This document shows positions 39,908 to 50,100 of a DNA stretch of 64,000 nucleotides, piece after piece; within the stretch, counting starts at the first letter, position 1; every line of letters starts with the position of its first letter. A model generated the notes under the pieces. The model ran no database searches, was not told the origin of the DNA, and saw only the letters and a list, made by a program, of their open reading frames with translations. Both the position numbers and the translations under genes were made by a program. Source of the stretch: Arthrobacter sp. PM3 (GTDB taxonomy: Bacteria; Actinomycetota; Actinomycetes; Actinomycetales; Micrococcaceae); contig NZ_CP022314.1 in assembly GCF_003352915.1 (NCBI RefSeq), positions 2,736,972 through 2,800,971 on the forward strand, read 5' to 3'.

Positions 39908-41197
39908 TCAGGCTTCCAGTGCGGTGGTGACGGCGAATGCGAGGGCGGGGGCGTCGGCGCCGGAGACGGCATGGACGTTGACCGGGGCCTCGGCGGCGGG
40001 CAGGAAGGCGCTGGCGCCGCGATCCAGCCGGAGCTCGCCCTTGGGGGAGTCGAGGCGGACCGAACCGCCGACCACGATCAGGACGGCGGCACCGGACTGC
40101 GCCAACGGGACGGGCTCGGCCCCCGGGGCCAGCTCAACGCGCTGGAGCTGGAATTCGCGGAACGGCGGCCGGAAGAGTTCCTGGCCCAGCATGGTGGTCT
40201 GGGCGGGAAGCATCGGCACGGCCACGGCCTCGAACGCGACCGTCTTGAGCAGCTCCGGCACATCCACGAATTTCGGCGTCAGCCCGCCGCGGAGCACGTT
40301 GTCTGAGGACGCCATGACCTCGATTCCGAGACCGTGGAGGTAGGCGTGGACGTTGCCGGCGGGCAGGTAGACCGCCTGCCCGGGGTCCAGGGAGATGCGG
40401 TTCAGCAGCAGCGAGATCAGGACGCCCGGGTCGCCCGGGTACCGGTCGTTGAGGTCCACGGCCGTGGTCAGCGCCGCCTCGTGCTGTCCCTGCGGGGCGC
40501 CGGAGACGAGCGCCGAAACAATCAGGGCGGTCGCGTCGGAGACCTCGGCGCCGCCGGTGATGAGCCGTTCGAAGGCGGCGCGGAGGGCTGCGGATTCGTC
40601 GGGCTGTGCCAGGTCGGTGAGCAGCTGCGGGACCAGCGGCGGCAGCTCAAGCCCGGCGAGGTCGAAACACGCCGCCAGGTGTTCGAAGACGGCGCGGGAT
40701 GCGGCCGCCGGCCGGAACCCGCAGAGCGCCTCGAACGGGGTCAGCGCCAGGATCATCTCGGGCTTGTGGAAGGCGTCCTTGTAGTTGCGGTCCGGGGCGG
40801 CGTGGTCCACCCCTGCGGCCTCTTCCCGCGCGAACCCCTCCCGGGCCTGGGCGGCGGTCGGGTGCACCTGCAGGGACAGCGGCGTCTCGGCGGCCAGGAC
40901 CTTGAGCAGGAACGGCAGCCGCGGGCCGAACTCGGCCACGCTAGCGCTGCCCAGACAGTGTTCGGGGTCCCGGGCGATCAGCGCGTCCAGGGCCAGCCGC
41001 CCGCCGTCGTCGGCCTCGGGCGTGTGCCGCCCCGCCCCGCCGGCCGCCGCCGTCAGGGCGACGGACGGGGAGTCCGGGTGGGCGCCGATCCAAAGCTCGG
41101 CTTCCGGGCCGCCGGAGGGCCGGCGTCCCAGCAGATCGGCGATGGCCGTCGGGGAGCCCCAGGCGTAGGGCCGGAGGACGTTCTCTAGTGCGTACAT
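39908..41197 (-). CDS. manA: Mannose-6-phosphate isomerase, class I
   Basis: Interconverts fructose-6-phosphate and mannose-6-phosphate, the entry to GDP-mannose and mannosylated envelope polymers. The 429-residue cupin enzyme has the type I start LENVLRPYAWGSPTAI, zinc-site sequence PLSLQVHPTAAQAREGFAREE, HKPEMILALTPFEALCGFR, and the signature YLPAGNVHAYLHGLGIEVMASSDNVLRGGLTPKFVD in blocks (about residues 270-310). ATG at 41197 follows TAGGTT by seven bases with no Shine-Dalgarno. With pmt, GtrA and GT2 genes around, mannose supply for glycosylation is a likely role. Confidence 0.94.
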   Translation of the reverse strand: MYALENVLRPYAWGSPTAIADLLGRRPSGGPEAELWIGAHPDSPSVALTAAAGGAGRHTPEADDGGRLALDALIARDPEHCLGSASVAEFGPRLPFLLKVLAAETPLSLQVHPTAAQAREGFAREEAAGVDHAAPDRNYKDAFHKPEMILALTPFEALCGFRPAAASRAVFEHLAACFDLAGLELPPLVPQLLTDLAQPDESAALRAAFERLITGGAEVSDATALIVSALVSGAPQGQHEAALTTAVDLNDRYPGDPGVLISLLLNRISLDPGQAVYLPAGNVHAYLHGLGIEVMASSDNVLRGGLTPKFVDVPELLKTVAFEAVAVPMLPAQTTMLGQELFRPPFREFQLQRVELAPGAEPVPLAQSGAAVLIVVGGSVRLDSPKGELRLDRGASAFLPAAEAPVNVHAVSGADAPALAFAVTTALEA

Positions 41198-41290
41198 GGC
41201 CTGGAACCTATCTGGTCAATGAAGTGTGGTCACGCTGTATCTTGTCACTGCCCGGCATCATGCCACTGCCCGCAGGGAGGCGCCGTGTCC

Positions 41291-42952
41291 CTAGAGCGGT
41301 GCACACTGGCCGTTGGTGGCAACAAGATCCCGGATGGACTGCTCGTCCCCGTTGCGCTTGAACTGGTTGAGCATCTCTTCGGTGATCGGCTGCCCGTCGG
41401 GGGTGGTGGTCACCGGGGTGAAGTCCGACGACGACGGCGAGGGCTGGGTGGCCGGTGCGGCGTCCGCGGGAAGCGGCCCGGCGGCCGTGACCGGCCCGGC
41501 GCCCGTCCCGGGCTGCACGATCGTGTCGCCGGGGACGGCGGGTGCGGCGGCCCCGGTCGACGGGGCCGCCAGCAGCTTGGCCACCCGCGCGTGGATGACA
41601 TCGAAGTCCGGGGAGGTGGAGAATGCCGGGTCGAAGTCGGGCGGGCCGATGGTCAGGCGGCTGACGTCCTGGCCCTTGGCCTTCAGGGCCAGGTCCACGA
41701 AGCTGCCGAGCTGGCCGGAGGAGATGTTTGACTCGACCACCTTGGTGCCGGCCTTGGCGATGTCCTCGAACTTGGCGAGCAGGGTGGCCGGGTCGAGCTG
41801 CTTCAGCATCGCCTGCTGGACGCACTGCTGGCGCTGGATCCGGGCGTAGTCGTCCACGAATTCCCGGGACCGGCCGTACCAGAGCGCATGGAAGCCGTCG
41901 AGCTTCTGGTCACCGGCCGGAATCCAGCCGTCCGGCATGCCGTGGATGCCGTTGGCCTCATCCACCATCGGTCCGCTGATCGGGACCCAGCCGCCGGCCT
42001 TGATCCGTATGCCGCCCATGGCGTCGATGAGCTTGGAGAAACCGTCCATGTCCACGAGCACATACGCCTGAACCTTGATGCCCAGTGTCCCGGACACAGC
42101 TTCCATGGTCGCCTGCGCTCCGGGATCGGCCACCCCGGGATAGAGGTCCCGGTGCTCGTTGGTGACCTCGGTGTTGATCGCGTTGACCAGGCACTCATCG
42201 CCGCAGTTGTACCCGTCGGGGTAGATCTGGCGCATGGGAGAGTCCGCGCTGAACTGGGCGTTCTGGAGGTTGCGGGGCACCGAGATGATGGCGGTGCTGC
42301 CGGTCTTGGCGTCGACGCTGATCACCGACAGGCTGTCCGGCCGGCGGCCGGTGCGGTCCGCTCCGGCATCCCCGCCCATCATGAGGAAGTTGTACCGGCC
42401 GTCGGAGGGTTCGAGGGTGGGGCCGGAACCGGAGAAGATGCTGCCGATCGCATCCCGGCTGACGTTGAGCAGATAGGCCGCGTAGCCCAGGGATCCGCTG
42501 CTGAGGATCATCGCAAGTACCAGCGCCAGCACCACCGCGGGGCGGGCCCGGGGGCTGAGCAGCCCGGGGCGGATGAGCCGGAGCGTGTTGAGGAACAAGG
42601 CGGCCCAGCCAATGGCCAGCAGGGCGAGCCCGACCACGAGGAGAAACGACGGCCACGTGCCGGCGAGGATGTTGATCAGCGTGGAGCGCGACAGCAGGAG
42701 GAGGAGCAGGGCGAGCAAGGCCAGCGCCCAGACGGTGATGGTCACGCGCAGCGCGGCCCGTCCCAGCCGGCGGTTGCCCGCGACGATCTGGGCGCTGCCG
42801 GGTACCAGCAGCGTCATGAGGACCAGGACGAACGCCCGCTTGGTCAGCACCGGGGCAGGGGCGCCGGACGGGTGCCGGACCGGGTCGCCGGGCGCCGTCC
42901 GGGGCTGCCCGGGAGGTTCGGTGCCGCGGGTGGGGGCGTAGCCGTTGCTCAT
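41291..42952 (-). CDS. LytR-CpsA-Psr (LCP) family glycopolymer transferase
   Basis: LCP proteins attach teichoic acid, arabinogalactan-like or capsular polymers to peptidoglycan outside the cell. The 553-residue protein has about four hydrophobic segments in the first 175 residues (one begins AFVLVLMTLLVPGSAQIVAGN), more than the usual single anchor, then the LCP domain with the conserved RPDSLSVISVD (phosphate-binding Asp/Arg), SVPRNL, GGIRIKAGG, and WYGRSREFVDDYARIQRQQ near residue 395. A Pro/Ser/Thr linker and a small C-terminal segment ending CAPL follow. The gene is ten bases after purE on the same strand. Confidence 0.9.
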   Translation of the reverse strand: MSNGYAPTRGTEPPGQPRTAPGDPVRHPSGAPAPVLTKRAFVLVLMTLLVPGSAQIVAGNRRLGRAALRVTITVWALALLALLLLLLSRSTLINILAGTWPSFLLVVGLALLAIGWAALFLNTLRLIRPGLLSPRARPAVVLALVLAMILSSGSLGYAAYLLNVSRDAIGSIFSGSGPTLEPSDGRYNFLMMGGDAGADRTGRRPDSLSVISVDAKTGSTAIISVPRNLQNAQFSADSPMRQIYPDGYNCGDECLVNAINTEVTNEHRDLYPGVADPGAQATMEAVSGTLGIKVQAYVLVDMDGFSKLIDAMGGIRIKAGGWVPISGPMVDEANGIHGMPDGWIPAGDQKLDGFHALWYGRSREFVDDYARIQRQQCVQQAMLKQLDPATLLAKFEDIAKAGTKVVESNISSGQLGSFVDLALKAKGQDVSRLTIGPPDFDPAFSTSPDFDVIHARVAKLLAAPSTGAAAPAVPGDTIVQPGTGAGPVTAAGPLPADAAPATQPSPSSSDFTPVTTTPDGQPITEEMLNQFKRNGDEQSIRDLVATNGQCAPL

Positions 42953-42962
42953 GCGGGGATCC

Positions 42963-43610
42963 CTAATGGCTGCCTTTCTGGCTGTCTTTTTGGCTGTCTT
43001 TTTGGCTGTCTTTCTGGCTGCTTCGCACTGTGACGTTGCCGTCCGCGAAGACTTCGCCGACCTTCTGCCGGAGGTTCGCGCCCTTCCGGGTCGCGACGTC
43101 GTTGAGTTCCTGGGCGAAGTCCAGCAGGTCCGCCCGGAGCTGGCGTGCGTACGCGTCCGTGCCCGAGGCCAGCATGCGCACGGCCAGGAGCCCGGCGTTG
43201 CGCGCCCCGCCGATCGAGACGGTGGCGACCGGAACCCCGGCGGGCATTTGCACGATGGACAGCAGGGAATCCATGCCGTCAAGGGTCTTCAGCGGCACGG
43301 GGACGCCGATCACGGGCAGCGGCGTGACCGAGGCGAGCATGCCGGGAAGATGCGCCGCGCCGCCGGCGCCGGCGATGATGACGCGCAGCCCGCGCTCGTG
43401 GGCGCTCTGGCCGTAGCGGATCATCTCCGTGGGCATCCGGTGGGCGGAGACGACGTCGGCCTCGAACGGGATCCCGAACTCGGCCAGTGCCTCGGCGGCG
43501 GCCTCCATGACCGGCCAGTCCGAGTCCGAGCCCATGACAAGGCCCACGATCGGCGCGTCGGCCGCGGTGCCGGCCTCGGTGGTGTCTGCGGTGTGCGGTG
43601 CGGTGCTCAT
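42963..43610 (-). CDS. purE: N5-carboxyaminoimidazole ribonucleotide mutase
   Basis: Moves the carboxyl group of N5-CAIR to give CAIR in purine synthesis, acting after PurK. The 215-residue protein has the class I PurE core: [16 protein letters not shown] near residue 25, VVSAHRMP with the catalytic histidine, and [14 protein letters not shown]. The C-terminus carries four tandem SQKD/SQKG units coded by a 12-bp repeat, outside the conserved fold. Its ATG overlaps the purK stop by four bases, so the two are an operon, here followed by the LCP gene. Confidence 0.95.
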   Translation of the reverse strand: MSTAPHTADTTEAGTAADAPIVGLVMGSDSDWPVMEAAAEALAEFGIPFEADVVSAHRMPTEMIRYGQSAHERGLRVIIAGAGGAAHLPGMLASVTPLPVIGVPVPLKTLDGMDSLLSIVQMPAGVPVATVSIGGARNAGLLAVRMLASGTDAYARQLRADLLDFAQELNDVATRKGANLRQKVGEVFADGNVTVRSSQKDSQKDSQKDSQKGSH

Positions 43611-44803
43611 GCGCTCTCCTCGGCAGTCGCCGTCGTTGTGCCGGCCCCGGCCCGGCCGTTCCGGATGATGTCGGCCACAGTGGTGGCCCGCTGCCGCACG
43701 GCGTCGACGTCGGCCGCAGAAGTGCCCACGAGGTTGACGTGGCCGATCTTCCGCCCGGGCCGGACGGCCTTGCCGTAGCAGTGCACCTTCACGGCGGGTT
43801 CGCTCGCGAGGGCGGCCGGGTAGGCGGAGTAGAGGTCCTGGTTGGCTCCGCCGAGGAAGTTCTTCATCACCACGACCGGTCCCAGGAGATCGGTGGCGCC
43901 CAGTGGCAGGTTCAGGATGGCCCGCAGGTGCTGCTCGAACTGGCTCGTCACCGAGCCGTCCTGGGTCCAGTGCCCGGTGTTGTGCGGGCGCATCGCGAGC
44001 TCGTTGATCAGGAACCCGGCACCCGTGCCGGGCGTCTCGAACAGCTCCACGGCCATGACGCCCGTCACGCCGAGTTCGTTGGCGATCCGGATCGCGGCGT
44101 TTTCCGCAGCAGCTGCGACTTCAAGGGAAATCTCCAGTGCGGGCGCAATCACCTCATCGCACACCCCGTCCACCTGGATGGTGTGGACCACCGGCCAGGC
44201 GCGGCATTCGCCGTCCGGGGTCCGTGCGACCATGGCCGAGAGTTCGCGGCTGAATTCCACTTTGGCTTCGGCCAACAGGGGAGACATGGCCTCGAACCAG
44301 TCGGCGGTCTCTTCCGCGTCCGCGGCTGAAGCCACGATCCGCACGCCCTTGCCGTCATAGCCGCCGCGCGGCGTCTTCAGCACCACGGGCCAGCCGGTCT
44401 CCTCGCCGAAGGCGACGAGGTCCGCGACACTGGCGACGGCGGCCCAGCGGGGGTTGGGCAGCTCCAGCCGGTCGATCGCGGCGCGCATCACAAGCTTGTC
44501 CTGGGCGTTGACCAGCGCATCCGGGCCGGGATGGACGTTGACGCCGGCGTCGATCAGGGAGCGCAGGTGTGCGGTCGGGACGTGCTCGTGGTCGAAGGTC
44601 AGAACGTCCAGGCCGCGGGAGAACTCGAGCAGGTGGTCGAGATCCTTGTAGTCGCCGACCGGGGCGTTCGCCACGGCAGAGACTGCTGAGACGTCCTCGC
44701 CTTCGGCAAGGACACGGAGCTCGAAGCCCAGGGCAGTCGCGGCAGGGGCCATCATGCGGGCAAGCTGGCCGCCGCCAACAACACCGATTACTGGAAAAGT
44801 CAC
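43607..44803 (-). CDS. purK: N5-carboxyaminoimidazole ribonucleotide synthase
   Basis: An ATP-grasp enzyme that carboxylates AIR with bicarbonate and ATP. The 398-residue protein begins [21 protein letters not shown], has the TFDHEHVP segment, the grasp-domain [12 protein letters not shown] (about residue 150) and the metal-binding [20 protein letters not shown] at 44803 matches the family start and follows TAGGCT by seven bases without a Shine-Dalgarno; longer frames to 44938 run into the divergent GtrA promoter. Operon with purE. Confidence 0.95.
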   Translation of the reverse strand: MTFPVIGVVGGGQLARMMAPAATALGFELRVLAEGEDVSAVSAVANAPVGDYKDLDHLLEFSRGLDVLTFDHEHVPTAHLRSLIDAGVNVHPGPDALVNAQDKLVMRAAIDRLELPNPRWAAVASVADLVAFGEETGWPVVLKTPRGGYDGKGVRIVASAADAEETADWFEAMSPLLAEAKVEFSRELSAMVARTPDGECRAWPVVHTIQVDGVCDEVIAPALEISLEVAAAAENAAIRIANELGVTGVMAVELFETPGTGAGFLINELAMRPHNTGHWTQDGSVTSQFEQHLRAILNLPLGATDLLGPVVVMKNFLGGANQDLYSAYPAALASEPAVKVHCYGKAVRPGRKIGHVNLVGTSAADVDAVRQRATTVADIIRNGRAGAGTTTATAEESA

Positions 44804-44946
44804 AAGTCCCAGCCTACCGAAAACCTCGCTGGAACCCGGCTTTTGCGATCCGCCAGCGCGGACCGCGCGGGCGGACTCCCAAGGAAACGGCGCTAAAATG
44901 GGCGTTTGGCCCAATGGCCTACAGTTCCAAAAGGCCACGGAGGATC

Positions 44947-45528
44947 ATGATTACTACACTTACCGAGCGCATGCGCGGGCTGGCCTCGCTGTTCTGGCGC
45001 GAAGTGGCCAAGTTCGGCGCCGTCGGCGGCATCGCGTTCGTCATCGATAACGGGCTCACGTACTACCTGATGCATGGCCCCATGACTGACAGCGAGGCGA
45101 AGGCACGCTTTTTCGGAGCGAGCGTGGCCACGGTGTTCTCGTGGGTTGCCAACCGTTTCTGGACGTTCCGGCACCGCCGGCAGGCCAATGTGCTGCGCGA
45201 ATTCGTGATGTTCGTCATCATTAACGGGATCGGAATCGGTATCTCCACCGGCCTCACCGCGGCGGCGAAGTACGGGCTGGGCATCACCGACAAGAACATG
45301 CTCTTCCTGGCGGGCGTCGTCGGCATCCTGGTCGCAACCGTCGTCCGGTTCTTCGCCTACCGTTTCCTGGTGTTCAACCAGGAACTCGACGACGAGCCGG
45401 AGTTCTCCCACGACCACGAGATCATCGAACGGCACCCACATGCCCGTCCCGGCGTGAGCGTCCCGGGGGAGGCCGCCAAGTCCAGGGAGGCCGTCAAGGA
45501 CCCTGAACTCCCCGGCCCCCCGGCCTGA
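44947..45528 (+). CDS. GtrA family membrane protein (flippase-like)
   Basis: GtrA-like proteins are small four-helix membrane proteins thought to move polyprenyl-phosphate sugars across the membrane for wall glycosylation. The 193-residue protein has four hydrophobic segments with the family motifs FGAVGGIAFVIDNGLTYYL, SWVANRFWTFRHRR and RFFAYRFLVFNQ, then a hydrophilic tail of about 45 residues. ATG at 44947 follows GGAGG closely (3 bases); ATG at 44914 in the same frame, 14 bases after TAAAAT, is an alternative start. Divergent from purK and next to envelope genes, as in mycobacteria (Rv3277 region). Confidence 0.9.
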   Translation: MITTLTERMRGLASLFWREVAKFGAVGGIAFVIDNGLTYYLMHGPMTDSEAKARFFGASVATVFSWVANRFWTFRHRRQANVLREFVMFVIINGIGIGISTGLTAAAKYGLGITDKNMLFLAGVVGILVATVVRFFAYRFLVFNQELDDEPEFSHDHEIIERHPHARPGVSVPGEAAKSREAVKDPELPGPPA

Positions 45529-45542
45529 GGCCCGGCCCGCGT

Positions 45543-46247
45543 TCAGTTCCCGCTGATCCGCTCGGCGGCGCGCAACTTGCCTGTCACCTCGACCTCGGGG
45601 TGGACCAGGACCACGGAACCGTCGCTCTTCCACGTTCCCAGTGCCTGCGCCAGGACGCTTTCCAGGCCCTCGGCGGCGGGCACCAGCAGCCGCTGGCCGG
45701 CGTCGTGAGCGGCGGCAAAGTCCGCCAGCAGTGCGCCGTGCACGTGGACGGCCCCCTTCGCGGTGCGGATGGCGGGTCGTCCGGCCTCCGGGTCGACGTG
45801 GGGCATGAAGACGTCGCCGTGCGAGCGGACCTCGGCGGCGTAGTCCAGGACGCCGGTGGGCAGCCCGCCCTGCCAGCGCATGGCCAGGGCCGGCAGCGCC
45901 ACCGCGAGAACGGCGTCGACCCCGCCGGCCGCGGCGCCGGGGCCGGGATCGGCGGTGGCCAGCAGCTCCGCCTCCGCGTCCCCGGTGACCACTTCCATGC
46001 CAAGCTGCCAGGCCGCCAGGGCCAGGATCACCGACTTCCAGTGGGCGGGCAGGTCCAGCCGCAGCCGCATGCCCGGTTCGGCGTCGAGCTCATCCTGCAG
46101 CAGGTTGGACGTCTTCGCCACCCAGTTATCCAGCACGCGGCCGGACAGTTCAACCCGCTCGGAATCGGGGCCGTACCAGGTCAGCCGGGGCGCCGTGGAC
46201 TGGCCGGACCGCAGGGCTGTCATCAGTTCGATTGCCGGGATGCTCAT
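45543..46247 (-). CDS. TIGR03089 family protein (truncated adenylate-forming enzyme fold)
   Basis: A 234-residue protein resembling the N-terminal part of acyl-CoA synthetases (ELSGRVLDNWVAKTSNLLQDEL, the spaced GMRLRLDLPAHWKSVILALAAWQLGMEVV) but without the ATP-binding P-loop or C-terminal lid, so it is unlikely to form adenylates. It fits the actinobacterial TIGR03089 family, which is linked to the LCP gene in mycobacteria (Rv3268 beside Rv3267, from memory). Its function is unknown. It is convergent with the GtrA gene with only 14 bases between them. Confidence 0.78.
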   Translation of the reverse strand: MSIPAIELMTALRSGQSTAPRLTWYGPDSERVELSGRVLDNWVAKTSNLLQDELDAEPGMRLRLDLPAHWKSVILALAAWQLGMEVVTGDAEAELLATADPGPGAAAGGVDAVLAVALPALAMRWQGGLPTGVLDYAAEVRSHGDVFMPHVDPEAGRPAIRTAKGAVHVHGALLADFAAAHDAGQRLLVPAAEGLESVLAQALGTWKSDGSVVLVHPEVEVTGKLRAAERISGN

Positions 46248-46606
46248 GCCTTCATCTTGCCACGGGCCATCCGGACACCGGTGCTGTGATGTCCGTCATG
46301 CCGGCCGGTTCCGGCTTTCGGTGCCCCGCGGCGGCGTTGCGGGAAATTTCCCGAAAATTCAAGAAAAACCCCAAAAAGTACTCAGTACCCTGATTATTCC
46401 GCGGGATCCCGCGGGCGGAACGAAAAAAATCCCGGGCGTGGCGTCCCAAGGTTTGTGTTTCGGGTTGATTATTATCTCCGCCGTGGCTTGACTCCCGGTG
46501 ACTTACACACGTGTAATTAGTTATCTAAAGCCACTGCGCAAAAACCGGCACTCAACCGAGTGTCCAAGGGGGTCTTGCAGTGGCTGTATATCAGGAGGGG
46601 GACGCC
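46248..46606 (+). promoter_or_regulatory. Long control region upstream of whiB
   Basis: The 359 bases hold no supported gene. A TTGACT near 46485 with an ACGTGTAATTAG element about 17 bases later is a fair promoter for whiB. The stretch 46340-46460 is A-rich and has a GCGGGATCCCGCG palindrome (46401-46413), unusual for this genome. TGTGATGTCCGTCA at 46285-46298 matches the liv CRP-like site. The AGGAGG for whiB is at 46593-46598. Confidence 0.5.
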
Positions 46607-47149
46607 ATGGGGCTAGCAGAGCGTATCCATGAAGATGCCGTAGTTGCCGGCCAGGCCACGGCGAAATACCGGTCGCGGGGGGTGCCGAGTGACTGGTACG
46701 TAGATCCGGCTGATCCGGACGCGGCAGACCGCTACAACGGACACACCCAGGACTCCTTGCAGGAAGCCGGAACGGCCTTCCTCGCAGCGCACGATGAGCT
46801 CCTTGCCGGCCAGGATCACGACGACGATCCCCTTGACCCGCCCATGGAGCTCCGTTCGTCCGGGGCCGACACCCTCGCGCAGCCGGTTTGGATCGGACTG
46901 CCCTCCCGGCAGGACTTTGACGACGAGGGCGAGCTCGGCTGGCAGACGGATGCGTTGTGTGCCCAGACAGATCCCGAGGCGTTCTTCCCCGAAAAGGGCG
47001 GCTCCACCCGGGACGCCAAGAAGGTCTGCGGCGCCTGCAACGTGCGGTCCCAGTGCCTCGAATACGCTTTGTCCAACGACGAGCGCTTCGGAATCTGGGG
47101 CGGCCTGTCCGAGCGCGAACGGCGCCGGCTTAGGAAGCGAGCAGTCTAA
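46607..47149 (+). CDS. whiB: WhiB family iron-sulfur transcriptional regulator (WhiB2/WhmD-like)
   Basis: A [4Fe-4S] protein that binds the sigma factor and controls division or development genes. ATG at 46607 has AGGAGG eight bases upstream, giving 180 residues. The C-terminal half has the four cysteines in WQTDALC..., KKVCGACNVRSQCLEYAL, the GIWGGLSERERRRLRKRA turn and basic tail. The first 95 residues are an acidic, low-complexity extension (DHDDDPLDPP) not found in short WhiB proteins. Place next to the DUF3499/zincin/GT2 genes matches whiB2 of mycobacteria and whiB of Streptomyces. Confidence 0.9.
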   Translation: MGLAERIHEDAVVAGQATAKYRSRGVPSDWYVDPADPDAADRYNGHTQDSLQEAGTAFLAAHDELLAGQDHDDDPLDPPMELRSSGADTLAQPVWIGLPSRQDFDDEGELGWQTDALCAQTDPEAFFPEKGGSTRDAKKVCGACNVRSQCLEYALSNDERFGIWGGLSERERRRLRKRAV

Positions 47150-50100
47150 TTCTTCAAGAAGTACGCGTCACCGCCGTCGTGGTCTCCCACGACGGCGGTG
47201 ACTTTCTCCCCCGGACCCTCGCGGCCCTGGCGGCCCAAACCCGGCCGGCCGACGCTGTCCTCGGTGTCGACACCGGGTCCCGCGACCACTCGGCGGCGCT
47301 CCTCGAACAAGCTTTGGGCAAGGACCGTGTCACCGTCTTCGATCAGCCCAGGACCGGAATGGGCGCGGCCGTCACGGCAGGGCTCAAGGCCCTGGCGCCC
47401 TGGCCTGCGGGAGGTGCGCCGGCCACTGAGTGGATCTGGCTGCTGCACGACGACGCCGCGCCGGCGCCCGAGGCCCTCGCGGAGCTCCTCCATGCGGTGG
47501 AGCGCGCGCCGTCGGTCACAGTGGCAGGCTGCAAGCAGCTGGACTGGCACACCGAACGGCGGCTGATCGACGTCGGCCTGTCCACGAGCCGCTGGGCCGA
47601 GCGCCTGACGCTGATCGACGCCGACGAACTCGACCAAGGCCAGTACGACGGCCGCAGTGATACCTTTGCCGTCAATTCCGCCGGCATGCTGGTCCGCCGC
47701 GACGTCTGGGAGGAGCTCCGTGGCTTTGATCCGGCCCTGCCCGGCAGCGGAGACGACGTCGACTTCTGCTGGCGCAACCGGCTTGCCGGACACCGGGTGG
47801 TGGTGGTCCCCAGCGCCAGGATGTTCCATGTCGCGCACCGTCCCCACGCCCTGGGGAATGCGTCCGCCGCGCGTAAGGCACAGGTCCATCTGCGGCTCAA
47901 GCACGCGGCCGGCTGGAAAGTCCCGCTGCACGCCGCCGGAGCCCTTCTGGGCAGCCTGTACAAACTCGTCCTGAGCATTGCCGTCAAGGACCCGGGGTAC
48001 GGGTTCTCCCAGCTCCTTGCCACCCTGGCCGCGCTGGGCCGCCCCGCCGCGGTGATCCGCGGGCGGCGCAACGCCGCACGAACGCGACGCGTCCGACGCT
48101 CGGTCATGAAGGGGCTGCAGACCCCCCGCCGTGAAGTCTGGGCGCACCGCCGTTCCCTCATCGAAGCCCTGGGCGCCGACGACTTCGGTGACGGCTCCAC
48201 CGGCACCGGCCTTCTGGGCGACCAGCCCACCGGCGACGCCGACGACTTCGCCGCCATCGCCACCCCGGACCGGGGATGGGTAGGTAACGGTGCCGTACTC
48301 GCCGTCCTCGTCACCACCGCGGTCTCCCTGGCCGGACTCCTCAGCCTGCTCCGCGCCCCGGCAGTGGCCGGCGGCGCCCTGATCCCCGTGTCGCTGCACC
48401 TGTCCGAAATCTGGAACCATGCCTCCGCCTGGTGGATCAGCCTCGGCGCCGGCCTCCCGGGGCACAGCGACCCCTTCGGCTACCTCCTGTGGGTCCTGGG
48501 AGTGTTCGGTGCCGGCGACGCCAACGGCGCGGTCGGCTGGTTGCTGATCCTTGCCATGCCGCTCTCCGCCCTGGGCGCATGGTTCGCCTCCGGGGCCCTG
48601 ACCCGGCGCCGCCGGCTCCGGCTGGCGGCGGCGTTGGTCTGGGCCGGGGCCCCTGCACTCCAGGTGGCGCTCAACCAGGGCCGGCTCGGTGCCCTGATAG
48701 CCCACGTTATGATTCCGGTGCTGGTCCTGGCCCTGCTCCGGGCGACCGGCACGGCGACAGGCCACGGCGTCCACGCCGTCCCCGCGCCCGGCCAAGGCCG
48801 GCTCAATGCCCGGCCCGCCGCCCGCCCCGGCGTCAACGGGACGCCTTCCTGGACAGCCGCGGCCGCCGCGGGCCTCGCCTTGGCCGCGGTGACCGCCGCC
48901 GCGCCGTCGCTGCTGGTGCCCGCGGTGGTCATCGTCGGCCTGTGCGGAGTGTTCCTGGGCCGCCGCGGCCGCACCGTGTGGTGGGCGCTCCTGCCCAGCC
49001 TGGCCCTGTTCGTGCCCTTTGCCTTCTCGGTCATTGACCGGCCGCGGGCGCTCCTGGCCGACCCCGGCATGCCGCTCGCCTTTGGCGCCGCGCCGCTGTG
49101 GCAGCAAGCCCTGGGCCAGCCGCTGAACTTCGACGCCGGCGCCGGCCTCACCGGGCTCGACGCTTTCGGCGGCTCCGCCACCGCCGGGTTCGCCGCCCTG
49201 CCCTGGGCCCTCCTGGCCGCCCTGCTGCTGGGCCTGCCGGTACTCGTGCTGGCCCTCACTGCTCTCTTCATGCCCCGCACCCTGGTCCGGACCGGACGCA
49301 CCCGCACCGCGCGCTCCCTTTGGGCGGCGGCGGTGCTGCTGCTCGCCGGCGGCTGGCTCGCCGGGCACGTCGCCACCGGCGCCGGCACGGACGTGCTGGT
49401 CACGCCCTTCCCCGGTCCCGCTGTCTCCGCCGCCGCGTTCGCGCTGCTGGGCGCTGCCATCATCGCGGCGGAAGGGTTGCTCGACGCGGCCGACCGGACG
49501 ACGGACGCCCGGCCGGCCCGCAAGGTGCTGGTCCGCGCCACCGCGGTCACGGCGATCACCCTGCTCATGCTCGCGCCCCTGGCCGGGCTCACGATCTGGA
49601 CGGCGCAGAACCTGGTGCAGCCCACCGCGCCGGCAGCCGGCACGGGGGGCGGCACCGCACAGGCATCGGGCCTTGGCACGCCGCGGCTCATCCAGCCCGC
49701 ACAAAGCCGCACCCTTCCCGCCACGGCGGTTGACCGCGGCGAAGGGCCGGAGCAGTCCAGGACGCTCCTGATCACGAGCAATGAGGACGGAACCTTCGAC
49801 GCGTCCCTGATGCGCGGCGCCGGCACCACCCTGGATGCCCTGTCCACGATCACGGCGGCCCGCAGCATTATGGGGGAGCCGGGCCGGGAGACGGTCCGCG
49901 ACGACGACGCCGTCGCCGCGTCCCTCCGGAACGCCGTCGCCACCGTGGTGGCCGGCGAGGGCGTGGACCCGCGCCCGGACCTGGAACGGCTCGGTGTCGG
50001 CTTTGTGGTGCTCCGCGTCGCCGATTCCGCCTCCGAACTGACCGCCAGCCGCATGGACGCCGTCCCCGGCCTTGTCGCCGTCGGCCAGACCGGCGCCGGC

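Noticed and set aside
45543..46247. Reading the TIGR03089 gene as a frameshifted acyl-CoA synthetase
   Set aside because: No continuation of the ATP-binding domain is found in other frames downstream, where the GtrA gene ends 14 bases away. The family is naturally short.
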